From Panulirus ornatus (lineage: Eukaryota > Arthropoda > Malacostraca > Decapoda > Palinuridae): a stretch of 64,000 bases of DNA. Shown in pieces: positions 22,835 through 34,510 of the stretch. The stretch covers positions 12,874,518-12,938,517 of the forward strand of contig NC_092236.1 in the NCBI RefSeq assembly GCF_036320965.1, given 5' to 3'. Position numbers and translations under genes: made by a program. The notes beneath the pieces were generated by a model. It was not told the DNA's origin. It was given only the letters and a program-made list of their open reading frames with translations, and searched no databases. Numbering within the stretch: the stretch's first letter is position 1; the number at the start of each line of letters is the position of its first letter.

Positions 22835-23792
22835 TTATTTATTATACTTTGTCGCTGCCTTCCGCGTTAGCGAGGTAGCGCAAGGAAACAGACGAAAGAA
22901 TGGCCCAACCCACCCACATACACATGTATATACATACACATCCACACACGCACACATATATACCTATACATTTCAACATATACATATATATACATACACA
23001 GACATATACATATATACACATGTACATAATTCATACTTGTTACCTTTATTCATTCCCATCGCCACCCCTCCACACATGAAATGACAACCCCCTCCCCCCG
23101 CATGCGCGCGAGGTAGCGCTAGGAAAAGACAACAAAGGCCACATTCGTTCACACTTAGTCTCTAGCCGTCATGTGTAATGCACCAAAACCACAGCCCCCT
23201 TTCCATATCCAGGCCCCACAAAACTTTCCATGGTTTGCCCCAGACGCTTCACATGCCCTGGTTCAATCCATTGACAGCACGTCGACCCTGGTATACCACA
23301 TCGTTCCAATTCACTCTGTTCCTTGCACGCCTTTCACCCTCTTGCATGTTCAGGCCCCGATCGCTCAAAATCTTTTTCACTCCATCTTTACACCTCCAAT
23401 TTGGTCTCCCACTTCTCCTTGTTCCCTCCACCTCTGACACATATACCCTCTTTGTCAATATTTCCTCACTCATTCTCTCCATGTGGCCAAACCATTTCAA
23501 AACACCCTCTTCTCCTCTCTCAACCACTCTTTTTATTACCACACATCTCTCTTACCCTTTCATTACTTACTCGATCAAACCTCCTCACACCTCAAACATC
23601 TCATTTCCAACACATCCACCCACCTCCGCACAACACTATCTATAGCCCATGCCTCGCAACCATATAGCATTGTTGGAACCATTATTCCTTCAAACATTCC
23701 CATTTTTGCTTTCCGAAATGATGTTCTCGCCTTCCACACATTTTTCAATGCTCTCAGAACTTTTGCCCCCTCCCCCACCCTGTGACTCACTT
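22835..23792 (-). pseudogene. LINE-A, 5'-truncated, long 3' UTR form
   Basis: Minus-strand copy with the complete long 3' UTR. The terminal tail is at 22,838-22,915, then the TA/CA spacer, then tail motif 1 near 23,103-23,125. The coding end has two frame pieces: 23,249-23,542 (GVLKWFGHMERMSEE, GRPNWRCKDGVKK) and 23,575-23,790 (HRVGEGAKVLRALKNVW, YGCEAWAIDSVV). A deletion near 23,570 removes part of the ICGVRWFDRVSN block and separates the frames. It is truncated at the 5' end where an old SINE-A copy begins. Confidence 0.85.
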
Positions 23793-23795
23793 GCC

Positions 23796-24015
23796 TGTTG
23801 ATAGGGAAGAAAGAATACTTCCAACATATCTCCTGCTTGTAGGGGAAAGCAACTCAGAGAGGTAGGAGTTGGGGGGCTGGAAATGATATCCTCCTGTATT
23901 ACTTTCCAAAAGAAGGAAAATAGAGGAAGGAGCCAAATGAGAAATTTTTCATCCAAAGCTCATTTTTTTTTTGTTCCTAATGCTACCTCGCTCATGTCAG
24001 AAACAGTAACACATA
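23796..24015 (+). mobile_element. SINE-A, old diverged copy
   Basis: Head GATAGGGAAGAAAGAATACT, middle GTTGGGGGGCTGGAAATGAT, CCAAAAGAAGGAAAATAGAG, and tail AATGCTACCTCGCTCATG. Strongly diverged in between. Confidence 0.65.
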
Positions 24016-24489
24016 TATAAGAAGGAAATATTTAACAAAGCAAGATTTTTTTGATACAGGTAAAAGAGTCCTTTTTCTAGCTGTGTGAAAGTTATATTTT
24101 GATTACTGTGTATGCTGTAAGATGTGTTGTTTCTGTTCACCATCTCTAGTCGTCATCATAACCAAAAGTTCAGTCATCAGACTTCTGGGCTCATGTAAAT
24201 CATTGCAAGATTTATTTTTAGTTATTTACTTTCTGTAACTGACAGGGAAGATATTAAATGGATAACATACAGTTTTATATAAAATTTTACTAATTTTATT
24301 TGTGCACTTTTTTATGATCAGCTTGTGGGTTTTGGTTGATTTGTTACATACATATGATTCTGACACCTTTTCTGACACTAAAAATTGCAGGTTGCTAGCC
24401 TTAAAGGGTTTAAGACTTACTTCTGTGTTTCTGGTATTGGTATTTTTAATTTGTATCTGTTTCTCTGGTTTGCCTCACAGCTTGAATCT
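24016..24489. other. unassigned AT-rich sequence
   Basis: No supported gene or recognised repeat. Confidence 0.35.
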
Positions 24490-24685
24490 CTTAAAAGAAT
24501 AAACCCCGGAAAGGTCTGTGGGGCCTGAATTTGGATAAGGAGCTGTGGTTTTGGTGCATTACACTTGACAGCTAGAGATGAGTGTGAATGAATGTGGCCT
24601 TTTTTGTCTGTTTTCCTGATGCTACCTTGCTGAAGCAGGGGGTAGCGCCAGGAATGGATGACGGCAAGTAAAAATGAATATGTAC

Positions 24686-24690
<5 letters not shown>
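24490..24690 (+). mobile_element. LINE-A 3' UTR fragment, diverged tail subtype
   Basis: Contains GGTCTGTGGGGCCTGAAT, GTGGTTTTGGTGCATTACAC and a variant tail with GGATGACGGCAAGTAAAAAT, matching the subtype at 38,425-38,465. It runs into a TA array. Confidence 0.7.
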
Positions 24691-24765
<75 letters not shown>

Positions 24766-24798
24766 ATAAAAAAAAAAAAATATATATATATATATATT
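24688..24798. repeat. (TA)n with interrupting A run
   Basis: About 36 TA units, then an A-rich break, then a further 9 units, directly before the poly-T of a LINE-A copy. Confidence 0.95.
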
Positions 24799-25945
24799 TT
24801 TTTTCTTTTTTTTTCCTGCTTTGTCGCTGTCTCCCACGTTTGCGAGGTAGGGCAAGGAAACAGACGAAAGAAATGGCCCAACCCACCCCCATACACATGT
24901 ATATACATACGTCCACACACGCAAAATATACATACCTACACAGCTTTCCATGGTTTACCCCAGACGCTTCACATGCCCTGATTCAATCCACTGACAGCAC
25001 GTCAATCCCGGTATACCACATCGCTCCAATTCACTCTATTCCTTGCCCTCCTTTCACCCTCCTGCATGTTCAGGCCCCGATCACACAAAATCTTTTTCAC
25101 TCCATCTTTCCACCTCCAATTTGGTCTCCCACTTCTCCTCGTTCCCTCCACCTCCGACACATATATCCTCTTGGTCAATCTTTCCTCACTCATTCTCTCC
25201 ATGTGCCCAAACCATTTCAAAACACCCTCTTCTGCTCTCTCAACCACGCTCTTTTTATTTCCACACATCTCTCTTACCCTTACGTTACTTACTCGATCAA
25301 ACCACCTCACACCACACATTGTCCTCAAACATCTCACTTCCAGCACATCCATCCTCCTGCGCACAACTCTATCCATAGCCCACGCCTCGCAACCATACAA
25401 CATTGTTGGAACCACTATTCATTCAAACATAGCCCATTTTTGCTTTCGAGATAATGTTCTCGACTTCCACACATTCTTCAAGGCTCCCAGAATTTTCGCC
25501 CCCTCCCCAACCCTATGATCCACTTCCGCTTCCATGGTTCCATCCGCTGCCAGATCCACTCCCAGATATCTAAAACACTTTACTTCCTCCAGTTTTTCTC
25601 CATTCAAACTTACCTCCCAATTGACTTGACCCTCAACCCTACTGTACCTAATAACCTTGCTCTTATTCACATTTACTCTTAACTTTCTTCTTTCACACAC
25701 TTTACCAAACTCAGTCACCAGCTTCTGCAGTTTCTCACATGAATCAGCCACCAGTGCTGTATCATCAGCGAACAACAACTGACTCACTTCCCAAGCTCTC
25801 TCATCCCCAACAGACTTCATACTTGCCCCTCTTTCCAAAACTCTTGCATTCACCTCCCTAACAACCCCATCCATAAACAAATTAAACAACCATGGAGACA
25901 TCACACACCCCTGCCACAAACCTACATTCACTGAGAACCAATGTA
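24778..25945 (-). pseudogene. LINE-A, 5'-truncated, short 3' UTR form
   Basis: Minus-strand copy from the poly-T tail to the motif B region. Two frame pieces, 25,419-25,931 (VGLWQGCVMSP, FADDTALVAD) and 25,002-25,415 (YGCEAWAMD, GVLKWFGHMERMSEE), are separated by a one-base insertion and a nearby one-base deletion at about 25,430-25,452. Motif B has an Arg to Trp change (GLRQG to GLWQG). It is otherwise very close to the copy at 9,866, including the shared 3' UTR deletion. The 5' break is at GTGAATGTAGG. Confidence 0.88.
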
Positions 25946-25951
25946 CATTTT

Positions 25952-25955
<4 letters not shown>

Positions 25956-25988
<33 letters not shown>
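25956..25988. repeat. (TA)n microsatellite
   Basis: Short array exactly at the junction between two opposite-strand parts of LINE-A. Confidence 0.9.
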
Positions 25989-25991
<3 letters not shown>

Positions 25992-26253
25992 AAAAGAAAG
26001 AGACAGGAGGTCAAGAGAAAGGTGCAAGAGGTGAAAAAAAGGGTAAATGAGAGTTGGGGTGAGAGAGTATCATTAAATTTTAGGGAGAATAAAAAGATGT
26101 TCTGGAAGGAGGTAAATAAAGTGCGTAAGACAAGGGAGCAAATGGGAACTTCAGTGAAGGGCGCAAATGGGGAGGTGATAACAAGTAGTGGTGATGTGAG
26201 AAGGAGATGGAGTGAGTATTTTGAAGGTTTGTTGAATGTGTTTGTTGAAGCGG
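25989..26253 (+). pseudogene. LINE-A upstream coding segment, inverted relative to its neighbour
   Basis: The plus-strand frame reads YKRKRQEVKRKVQEVKKRVN, SLNFRENKKMFWKEVNKV, TREQMGTSVKGANGEVITSS and RRRWSEYFEGLLNVF. This matches the linker region before the RT in the copy at 40,964-41,220. Together with the adjacent minus-strand 3' part it has the layout of a 5' inversion (twin priming) with a deletion of the intervening RT. Confidence 0.85.
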
Positions 26254-26749
26254 TAATCAAGTATAATGAAATATACTCAAAATGCCAGCTTCAGAGCTTT
26301 AGGAGGGCTCAGTGGTTTTCCTTGCACAGTTTTGATACTGACTTACCACAGGAACAGTGTTACTTTACCAGCTAGAAAGCCTCCATTTGTGGTAACCATA
26401 TAGTGGATGTCACTTCGCTCTGATGAAGTTTTATTTTCCCTTTGCAATTAATCTCTCTTTTCATTCAGTGATGGTTTGAGTGCCCTTACTCTGAAGTCCT
26501 TTGCATCAGGGACAGAACATATCATGCCACAAAACTCTTCCTCTCTCCACTCTCTCATTCTGACTATTTTTGCTTACAAATCTTTTCAGTTCTGGTATTT
26601 TAGAGTTAAGCTTGCCTTCATATAAAGAATGTGCTGACTTCTATGGATGAATCTTTCTGAGTCTTTACTGAAGCATCTCCATTAAGTCCTATAATTCAAT
26701 CTTTCTTCCCCTTTCCCAATCTGATCGCTTTTTGTGGCACCTTATCTTC
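26254..26749. other. unassigned sequence, possibly transposon debris
   Basis: It precedes an RT fragment of another family and may be its decayed upstream part. Nothing firm. Confidence 0.3.
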
Positions 26750-27100
26750 CTCTAACCCTATTTTGGATGATTCGTTGTCTAGTCTTCCCCTCCTCCTCCT
26801 CCAACTGAAACTACACTTGTATTTTCCATGTGCATCATCGTTAGAGTACTCTTGCAGCCACAGATGGACAAGGCCTTTTGTTTATAGGGGATAGTTTTTC
26901 GTGTCACAAGGAAATGTACCTCAGAGGCAGCTCTGATTCTTGTCCACCTTTTTCTTCTATGCTTAAAAACCGAAACTTCCCCTCTTCTTAGAAGTGTACA
27001 GCCCATCTCCAAGAAAGGAGACGGTTCTGACCCATGCAGTATCATCCCCTCCCTCCCATTTCTGCTGTCTCCAAATTATTACTTAATTTTCACTTCCTTA
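26750..27100 (+). pseudogene. RT fragment of a jockey/I-like non-LTR retrotransposon
   Basis: Frame pieces read PPPPPTETTLVFSM (26,787-26,830), MDKAF, LILVHLFLLCLKTETSPLLR and SVQPISKKGDGSDPCSIIP (about 26,930-27,040). The usual family pattern is a LxPVLxxLFxxCLKTxxFPSxW block followed by VQPIPKKGDRSxPSNYRPI, the region just before RT motif A (family knowledge). Internal stops and frame changes are present. It may belong to the same family as the C-terminal fragment at 19,205, which is inference. Confidence 0.6.
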
Positions 27101-29459
27101 ATCCCCAAACCATACCCAATGTCATCTGATGATGCTCCAGAGGTGTCTCATTGTCACAAAACTAACTTTCCCAGCCTGTGCTTAAATATCCAGCAGACAA
27201 TTCAAATCATATCAGACAGTTCATATCATTAGTAGCCAACAGAGGTCTCTTTCATCTCCAGAAAGACATGGAAAAATTTTCTGGTATCCTCAGTACCCTT
27301 ATAGCTACTATCATAGGTACCTGGCTGTCAACCCTTAGATTATGCATACATGGTAACTCTGTGAAAATATGGAGAATGTTGGATGGCTTTGATGAGGAGG
27401 AACACTTAAGATATGTATCAGTTATTAAGGAGAGTGAATAAGAATAACAATATGAATGTGAAGAAATAGGTAGCATAGTGATTATATTGGGATCACATAA
27501 GGTGGAGGGAGGCCAGCACAAGAGGCCACTCTACCAACCACAGCTTAGCCTTTATTTTTGTTGAAGAATTTATGTAATCCATGGATGATGGAGGACTTCA
27601 GTGACAGTTAGTAGGAAAAGAGCAGGAACATTTCCAAAGAAAATACATTTCCAATATTCTTCCTAAACATGCCAGGCATTTTCTTAATTTGTTTTTTATG
27701 AATAGTGTAACATTTCTGAATATATTTCATACTAATCACCACCAAAACTGTACCTGTGTATGATATAATAGGATACTGAAAATAAGCACAAGACAAAGAA
27801 AGATAAAACCTTCAATATCCTCCTTTAATGTGTAAATCATTCTCACTACATTTATAGCATATGCAGTGTAGTGCTTCAAAGTATAGTAATTTTCTTAATG
27901 AAATAAGAGTACAAACTGGAGACAAGTTCAGGAGAGGAAAAGAAATAAAATTTTCCCATCATTTTTTTATCTGGAGCCATCATCAAATGTGTCATACACT
28001 CCCCTCTACCCCTCAGCAGTAGTGGACCATGTCAACACTAAGGAATTAAGGCAGATTTTAGAGATTTGTTTTACCAAGTATGGTAATCAGTCATTTCATA
28101 TACTTAGTCCTTGCTTATGCAGGATCACTATATGCAGTTTTGCTATTTTGCAAGCAACCTACATCTACCTGACCCTCTTTTGATGCATTCAAAGTTCACT
28201 ACCATGTGAATATGTGCAGTAGAAAGTGTGCCAGAGCCCCCATTTTTTGGTCTATGTTTATTGGTTCACTATCTGCGACTTCTCTTTGTGTGTGGTTTTT
28301 GCAGAATGTAACCTCCGCATAAAGTGAGGAATATTTATTTTGCAAGAGTAAATATTGCTTTTTAAGGGTTGATTCTGGTCTACAAGCTTGGAAGGTGCTC
28401 CAATTAATCTTTTCCATATTCTTTTCCTGATGTTTTTTATTTTTCTTTCCATCCAAGACTTCTATGAATGAGGCATGTCTTTGCCAGTAGCATTTTGGCT
28501 GCCATGTAAAAAGGATGCAGTGTTAGAATATGTTTGCGAGATACCTTTCGAGTTATTCTGGGGGACAATATGAGTTCATGTTTAATTTTCTCTTTTAAGT
28601 ATCATTGAATATGAAAATCAGCATGTCTTCAAGTGAATTCCTCATATAAGTCTGTTGAATGGCATTACTATCCATGAATTTTTTAGTTGAATTATAACCC
28701 TCCCACTAAGCACCACCATGCTACATGATAGATGCTTTTATGCATAGAGGTTGTTTTGTCAGTGTTTTGAATTATATATGCAGTGGGTGATATACATACT
28801 TGATAGTTGATTAAAAGTAATTTATATATATTATGAAAATTGTCAACTCACATTACTCTTATACGAGACAGCGAACAGTCATGTCATTATTTTTGTGACT
28901 CTATACTAGTCACATTTAGATTATCATTTAAGACATTTTAGTGCTGTATCACACAGTACTGAATATGCATAAGTGGTGAGGAACTCATTATTTATTAGAA
29001 GAATTAAAAGAATAAAACATAACCAGCATTGTGAAGTATCAGGAGGATGTGACTTGCTTTGCTTTGCTATAAGTGCATTTTGTTTGTTGATTTGGAAGTA
29101 GATATTGTAGTTCTTTAACATTTTGTGTGTGTGTGTGTGTGTGTGTAATATGTATGAGTAGTGAAAAAACTGTATTTCTATGAAGACAAAATAGAAATAT
29201 AATAAACATTGTGAAGTGCTAGAGGAGCTGCTGTCGTGTTTGATCCCTCTAGCAATTCCAACCAGTAAAGAAATTATTTCCCTGGTGATTATAAAATGGA
29301 AATAAAAATGGGAAATGATTACTAAAAGAGCAGTATATATATGATGTTCCTTACTGTTTCATACTAATGAGTGCATGTGAACAGAGAAAAACAAGTACAT
29401 CTTTAAAAGCAAGGACAGCGAAAGGAGCTTTAGAGAAGATTTATCCTTGAAGGATCAGT
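27101..29459. other. unassigned AT-rich sequence, almost free of CpG
   Basis: No supported gene. I find no CpG in 27,541-28,140. A (TG)n run lies at 29,124-29,146. Confidence 0.5.
29124..29146. repeat. (TG)n microsatellite
   Basis: About 11 units. Confidence 0.9.
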
Positions 29460-29515
29460 TGTTAGTTCCTGGTGCAACCTTGCTGAGGTGTGAACAGGGG
29501 ACAAGTATTAAAAAA
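29460..29515 (+). mobile_element. LINE-A tail remnant
   Basis: AGTTCCTGGTGCAACCTTGC, then GAACAGGGGACAAG and an A run: the tail motif 1 form seen in old copies. Only the last ~55 bp are visible. Confidence 0.5.
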
Positions 29516-30370
29516 ACAATTCCCAGAAATCCAGGAATCCACAGTCGTTGATATTGCATATGTTTAACCATTTCACGTGGGTATCTCTTCACCAAGTTGT
29601 TTTTATCAAGATTACTCTTTGACTGATAACTACCTCATAACAATTCTGGTACAGTCCATGATATCTGCTGAAAATTCATAAAAATTTTATATCTTTTTCT
29701 ACATTTGTATTAATTTGTCATGTAAATTCTTTTAACTACTGTACTACTGATTGTAATAATTTTTTTTTTTTTACTTATTTGTGCTTTATTGCAAAGGAGT
29801 GTTACACTCATTGGTCATGTAAAACTATACAAAAGGGATAAAATTCAGTAAAAGAATATGGTAGCTTCAACTCTGCTGTACATCCACTTTGCTCAGAGGT
29901 TAACCATTTATTATTGCATTATCTTGTCTTTTTAGGGAAAGTTTCATTAGATCATACCATTTCATGGGAATTTTGATGTAGATCAAGATTGTACACCCAT
30001 ATCACAAATCTAAGAGGGTATTTTTGAGCACTGCATCAAAACTGAGTTGCAGTGCTGCCTTCACAAGGAGACGTATATATGATAGGCTCATGACATGATT
30101 TCATTAGTGAATAGCAGGATCCCACAAATTCAACGAAAGTAGATGTAGCTAAATCTCAGGCTTATACATTGTTATTCAGGGATATGTTGTGGTTATTTAA
30201 AGCACATTAGTGAATCTTGCATCTCAGACATGCCATGAGAGTATTACATTCTTACAAATTGATTACATAAAGTGTACTTTTGTATTTTAGATTACAAGAC
30301 TTTTTTGTGTTCATCTCATAGCACGGCAGTATATGTCATTATCTTGTTGGAATATAAAGTCATGTCTCAT
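29516..30370. other. unassigned AT-rich sequence
   Basis: No supported gene or recognised repeat. Confidence 0.35.
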
Positions 30371-30409
30371 TTTCTTCTTCTTCTTCTTCTTCTTCTTCTT
30401 CTTCTTCTT

Positions 30410-30440
<31 letters not shown>

Positions 30441-30476
30441 TTATTATTATTATTAGTAGTAGTAGTAGTAGTAGTA
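30371..30476. repeat. compound trinucleotide repeat (TTC)n(TTA)n(GTA)n
   Basis: About 22 TTC units pass directly into about 5 TTA and then about 7 GTA units, each change being one base. It abuts a family B element. Confidence 0.95.
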
Positions 30477-30477
30477 A

Positions 30478-30668
30478 TAGGAACCCAGGACACCTTCTCT
30501 AGGGGTTCCTGCAACTTCAAATATGCACCACAGTCAGTAGCAGGGAAAGGATGGATTTCTTTAGAGTAAGAGGTTCTTTGATGAGATTGTAAACTGATGA
30601 TACACTCTTGCTGGAGGTGACTTCTCACTCGCAATGTAACCACAAACAGGTGGAGCCCAGTAACGATA
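30478..30668 (+). mobile_element. Family B element, copy 3
   Basis: Shows GGGGTTCCTGCAACTTCAAA, CAGTCAGTAGCAGGGAAAGG, TTTGATGAGATTGTAAACTG, TCACTCGCAATGTAACC and the end GGAGCCCAGTAAC. It is the clearest copy with the one at 47,058. Confidence 0.7.
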
Positions 30669-32294
30669 CTCGTCTTCGTATGGATGATTAGAAATAGGTA
30701 TAATGGTGTTTGTATAATGATGAAATTATTTTTTTAGAAATTCTTGAAAAGTCTTACCTGGTAGGTAGTATTTCTGTATCTATATAAGAATTTGAGGAAA
30801 CTTGTGAAAGTAGAGTTTTCAAGAGGGCAAGAAGTCTCCTGTGGGATAGAGTGGAAGTCAGAAGTTACTGGTGAAATTACATTCTAATGTTTACATTTAC
30901 ATTCCAGGAAGTCATATCCTCTTGTGATGCATTATTCAGCTCATTTGAAAGGGAAAGTCAGAGATATTTATTTTTATGTAGGTTAAAGTATGCAGGAGCA
31001 TTTTCTGGAGAGGAACTCATCAAACTATTTTTCTCCCAAATGTAAGTGATTAATTGAAGCAAGAATGTATATTTGATCAATTACAATTCTTTCAAGTGAA
31101 AAGTTGTAGATCTGAAGTATTTCAGAATGGAGAATAGACTGTAAAGTTGAGGGACACATAGTCTCATATTCAGTTGATTGAAATTTTATCAGTCATAGGA
31201 TCGTTCTTTTGAAGGAAACGTGTTTTCTTTTAAGTCCCTTGGATTTTCTTTTTCTGAACAAAGTAGTTTTCAAAACATTTTGAAAACTACTTTGGCCCTC
31301 TCTTTCAAAACAGGGATCAAGGTCTGTTCTAGTCTACCCAATATTATTTGTGTAAACAACTGCAGTTCTAAACATCTGTGAAATCTAAACATTTATAATT
31401 TGATCATTTTGAAATTTAAACTGTGTTAGCTTAGACTAATCCGGTTTGTCTCACTCTTGACCTTTAAAGTTGCTTAGAGTGAATTTTATTTCAGTTTATT
31501 TTGTTACTTGTCTTCTCCTTAGTATTGGCAGAGAACTTCAGGAAAATGAATGGTTGAGGATGGTTTCTAGAAGACAGCCGAAGGTGCTATCTGGGTATCT
31601 CAACTTTGCTCCCCAATTGGTTCACTAGTTGAAGGTGGAAGTGTTTAGAGTATTTAGGAATGAACTAAAATTTTCTCTTAAAAGAAGAGACTATTTACCA
31701 AATGCATAGTGGTTCAACATTCAAGTTTCACATTGGATCCTGTGAATCTTTTGTTTTTTAAAACTATTCTTTAACAAACACTAGCTATAGTCCTCCGACA
31801 TTCAGTGCAGAGTTAGGGACTGATTTTGGAGGGACAACCATGTTGGTCATGAACTTACAGTAATTATTTAGGTCTTAAAAACAACAAGTTATTGTTAAGA
31901 GGGGGATTGATTTATATTTTTTCAGCCAGTTTGGTCTTTTATATTTTCTTGAGATGTCAGAGATCTTTTGGTCATAAGCTTAGATTTGACAGAGAAAATC
32001 CTTCTGTTGTTCATCTGAGTGTCACCTTATCCTGTTAGAATTACAGAAAAGTCATATGCTTTACTGGAGCACTAACTTCAGATCAGACCTGTGCTTTTTG
32101 ACTTGAACCTTGAATATCACATTCATATTCTTCACAGCCATTGGAATCTGTTTCAAATGGTCCTCTCTTTTCTGCTTATCTTCCATAGATTGTCTTCATT
32201 TTCAGATATGTTAGCAGTCAGTCCTGATGTACTTCTGAACTATAGCAAGTAGACATTCATCTGTCTGTTCTCTGCCTTTTACCTTATCTGTGAT
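30669..32294. other. unassigned AT-rich sequence
   Basis: No supported gene. It includes a short perfect inverted repeat, GTAGTTTTCAAAACATTTTG with its complement, at about 31,263-31,293. Confidence 0.4.
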
Positions 32295-33060
32295 AATTTG
32301 GAGGAAGTGGTTTTAGATACCTGGGAGTGGACATGGCAGTAATTGGAACCATGAAAGCAGAAGTGAGTTATAAGAGCACTGAAGAATGTTTAGAAAAAGT
32401 GTTATTTGATGGGGAAAAATGGGTATGATTGAAGGAATAGTGAGGCATGGGCTGCAGATGAGGCTGTTTGGAGTTGGGTGGATAAGTTGGAAATGAAATG
32501 GTTGAGGACAATATGGGGTGCAAGGTGAGGTGGTTTGATCCACTATGTAATGAAAGGGTAAGAGAGATGTAGTATGATTATAAAAAGAGTGTGTTGAGAG
32601 AGCTGAAGTGGGTGTGCTGAAATGATTTGGACATATGGACAGAATGAGGGAGGACAGGTTGACAAAGAAGATATGTGTGTCAGAAATGGAGAGAATTGTT
32701 CTTGGAGGCCAAATTGGAAAGAAAAAGATTTTGAGTGATTGAAGCCTGAACTTGCAGGAGGGTGAAAGGAGTGCATGGGATAGTGGTGAAGCCTGAACTT
32801 GCAGGAGGATGAAAGGCGTGCATGGGATAGTGGTGAATTGGAACAATATGGTATACTTGGGTCAAAGTGCTGTCAATGGACTGAACTAGGGCATGTGAAG
32901 CATCTGGGATAAATCTTGGAAAAGTCTGTGGGGCCTAGTTGTGGACAGGGAACTGTTTCAGTGCATTATAAATGAGAGCTAGGGAATGGATGTGAGCAGA
33001 TGTGGCTTTTCTTCATCTGTTCCTGGTGCTTCCTCACTAATGCAGGAAATGGCAATATTT
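32295..33060 (+). pseudogene. LINE-A C-terminal region and 3' end, old copy
   Basis: Homology begins near GATACCTGGGAGTGGACATG (32,316) and proceeds through GAAATGGTTGAGGACAATAT (32,491), TAATGAAAGGGTAAGAGAGA, AAATGATTTGGACATATGGA and the 3' UTR, ending at a degraded tail motif 1 near 33,035-33,050. Frames are broken throughout. It contains a 47-bp tandem duplication. Confidence 0.75.
32741..32834. repeat. 47-bp tandem duplication in LINE-A 3' region
   Basis: Units 32,741-32,787 and 32,788-32,834 differ at two positions. Both begin GAAGCCTGAACTTGCAGGAG. Confidence 0.85.
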
Positions 33061-33062
33061 TA

Positions 33063-33860
33063 TGATGTTTGAGGACAATATATGGTGTGAGGTGGTTTGA
33101 TCGAGTATGTAATGATAAGGTAAGAGAGATGTGTGGTAATAGAAAGAGTGTGGTTGAGAGAGCAGAAGAGGGTGTTTTGAAATGGTTTGGGCACATGGAG
33201 AGAATAAGTGAGGAAAGATTGACCAAGAGGATATATGTGTCAGAGGTGGAGGGAACGAGGAGAAGTGGGAGAGCCAAATTGGAGGTGGAAAGATGGAGTG
33301 AAAAAGATTTTGAGTGATCGGGGCCTGAACATGCAGTAGGGTGAAAGGCGTGCAAGGAATAGAGTGAATTGGAATGATGTGGTATACCGGTGTCGACGTG
33401 CTGTCAATGGATTGAATCAGGGCATGTGAAGCATCTGGGGTAAACCATGGAAAGTTGTGTGGGGCCTGGATGTGGAAAGGGAGCTGTGGTTTCAGTGCAT
33501 TATTACATGACAGCTAGAGACTGAGTGTGAATGAATGTGGCCTTTGTTTTCTTTTCCTAGCGCTACCTCGCACACATGAGGGGGAAGGGGGTTGTTATTT
33601 CATGTGTGGTGAGGTGGCGATGGGAATGAATAAAGGCAGACAGTATGAATTATGTACATGTGTATATATGTATATGTCTGTGTGTACATATATGTATACG
33701 TTGAGATGTATAGGTACGTATATATGTGTGTGTCGACGTGTATGTGTATACATGTGTATGTGGGTGGGTTGGACCATTCTTTCGTCTGTTTCCTTGCGCT
33801 ACCTCGCTAACGTTGGAGACAGCGACAAAGCAAAATAAATAAATACATAAAAATATATAT
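33063..33860 (+). pseudogene. LINE-A, 5'-truncated, long 3' UTR form
   Basis: Begins at TTTGAGGACAATATATGGTG inside the C-terminal region. The frame 33,069-33,317 reads VVERAEEGVLKWFGHMERIS and RLTKRIYVSEVEGTRRSG, then shifts at GGAGAGCCAAATTGG (one extra G). The 3' UTR is the long type: tail motif 1 near 33,560, GTACATGTGTATATATG spacer, and terminal tail near 33,795-33,830 ending in AAATAAATAAAT. It is inserted next to the older copy's tail. Confidence 0.85.
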
Positions 33861-33861
33861 A

Positions 33862-34093
33862 TCTTTCTTTCTTTCAAACCATTCGCCACTTCCTGCGTTA
33901 GCGAGGTAGCGTTAAGAACAGAGAACTGGGCCTTTGAGGGAATACCCTCACCTGGCCCCCTTCTCTGTTCCTTCTTTTGGAAAAATTAAAATAATGAGAG
34001 TGGAGGATTTCCAGCCCCCCGCTCCCTCCCCTTTTAGTCGCCTTCTACGACACGCAGGGAATACGTGGGAAGTATTCTTTCTCCCCTATCCCC

Positions 34094-34100
<7 letters not shown>
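33862..34100 (-). mobile_element. SINE-A, young copy, left arm of palindrome 1
   Basis: Reverse SINE-A from its A/T-rich tail (TCTTTCTTTCTTTCAAACC) through GCGTTAGCGAGGTAGCG, CCTTCTACGACACGCAGG and the head CCCCTATCCCCAGGGATA. Its head faces the copy at 34,167 across a TA array. Confidence 0.95.

Positions 34101-34166
<66 letters not shown>
34099..34166. repeat. (TA)n, centre of palindrome 1
   Basis: About 34 units between two opposed SINE-A heads. Confidence 0.95.
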
Positions 34167-34170
<4 letters not shown>

Positions 34171-34413
34171 CCCTGGGGATAGGGGACAAAGAATACTTCC
34201 CACGTATTCCCTGCGTGTCGTAAAAGGCGACTAAAAGGGGAGGGAGCGGGGGGCTGGAAATCCTCCCCTCTCATTTTTTTTTTTTAATTTTCCAAAAGAA
34301 GGAACAGAGAATTGGGCCAGGTGAGGGTATTCCCTCAAAGGCCCAGTCCTCTGTTCTTAACGCTACCTCGCTAATGCGGGAAATGGCGAACAGTTTGAAA
34401 GAAAGAAAGAAAA
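34167..34413 (+). mobile_element. SINE-A, young copy, right arm of palindrome 1
   Basis: Forward SINE-A: TATCCCTGGGGATAGGGG head, GTGTCGTAAAAGGCGACTAA, GGGGCTGGAAATCCTCCCC, CCAAAAGAAGGAACAGAG, then tail CGCTACCTCGCTAATGCGGG and GAAAGAAAGAAAG end. Closely matches the complement of 33,862-34,100. Confidence 0.95.
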
Positions 34414-34419
34414 ATATAT

Positions 34420-34506
<87 letters not shown>
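34414..34506. repeat. (TA)n, slightly interrupted
   Basis: About 45 units with one AA break. It separates palindrome 1 from palindrome 2. Confidence 0.95.
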
Positions 34507-34510
<4 letters not shown>

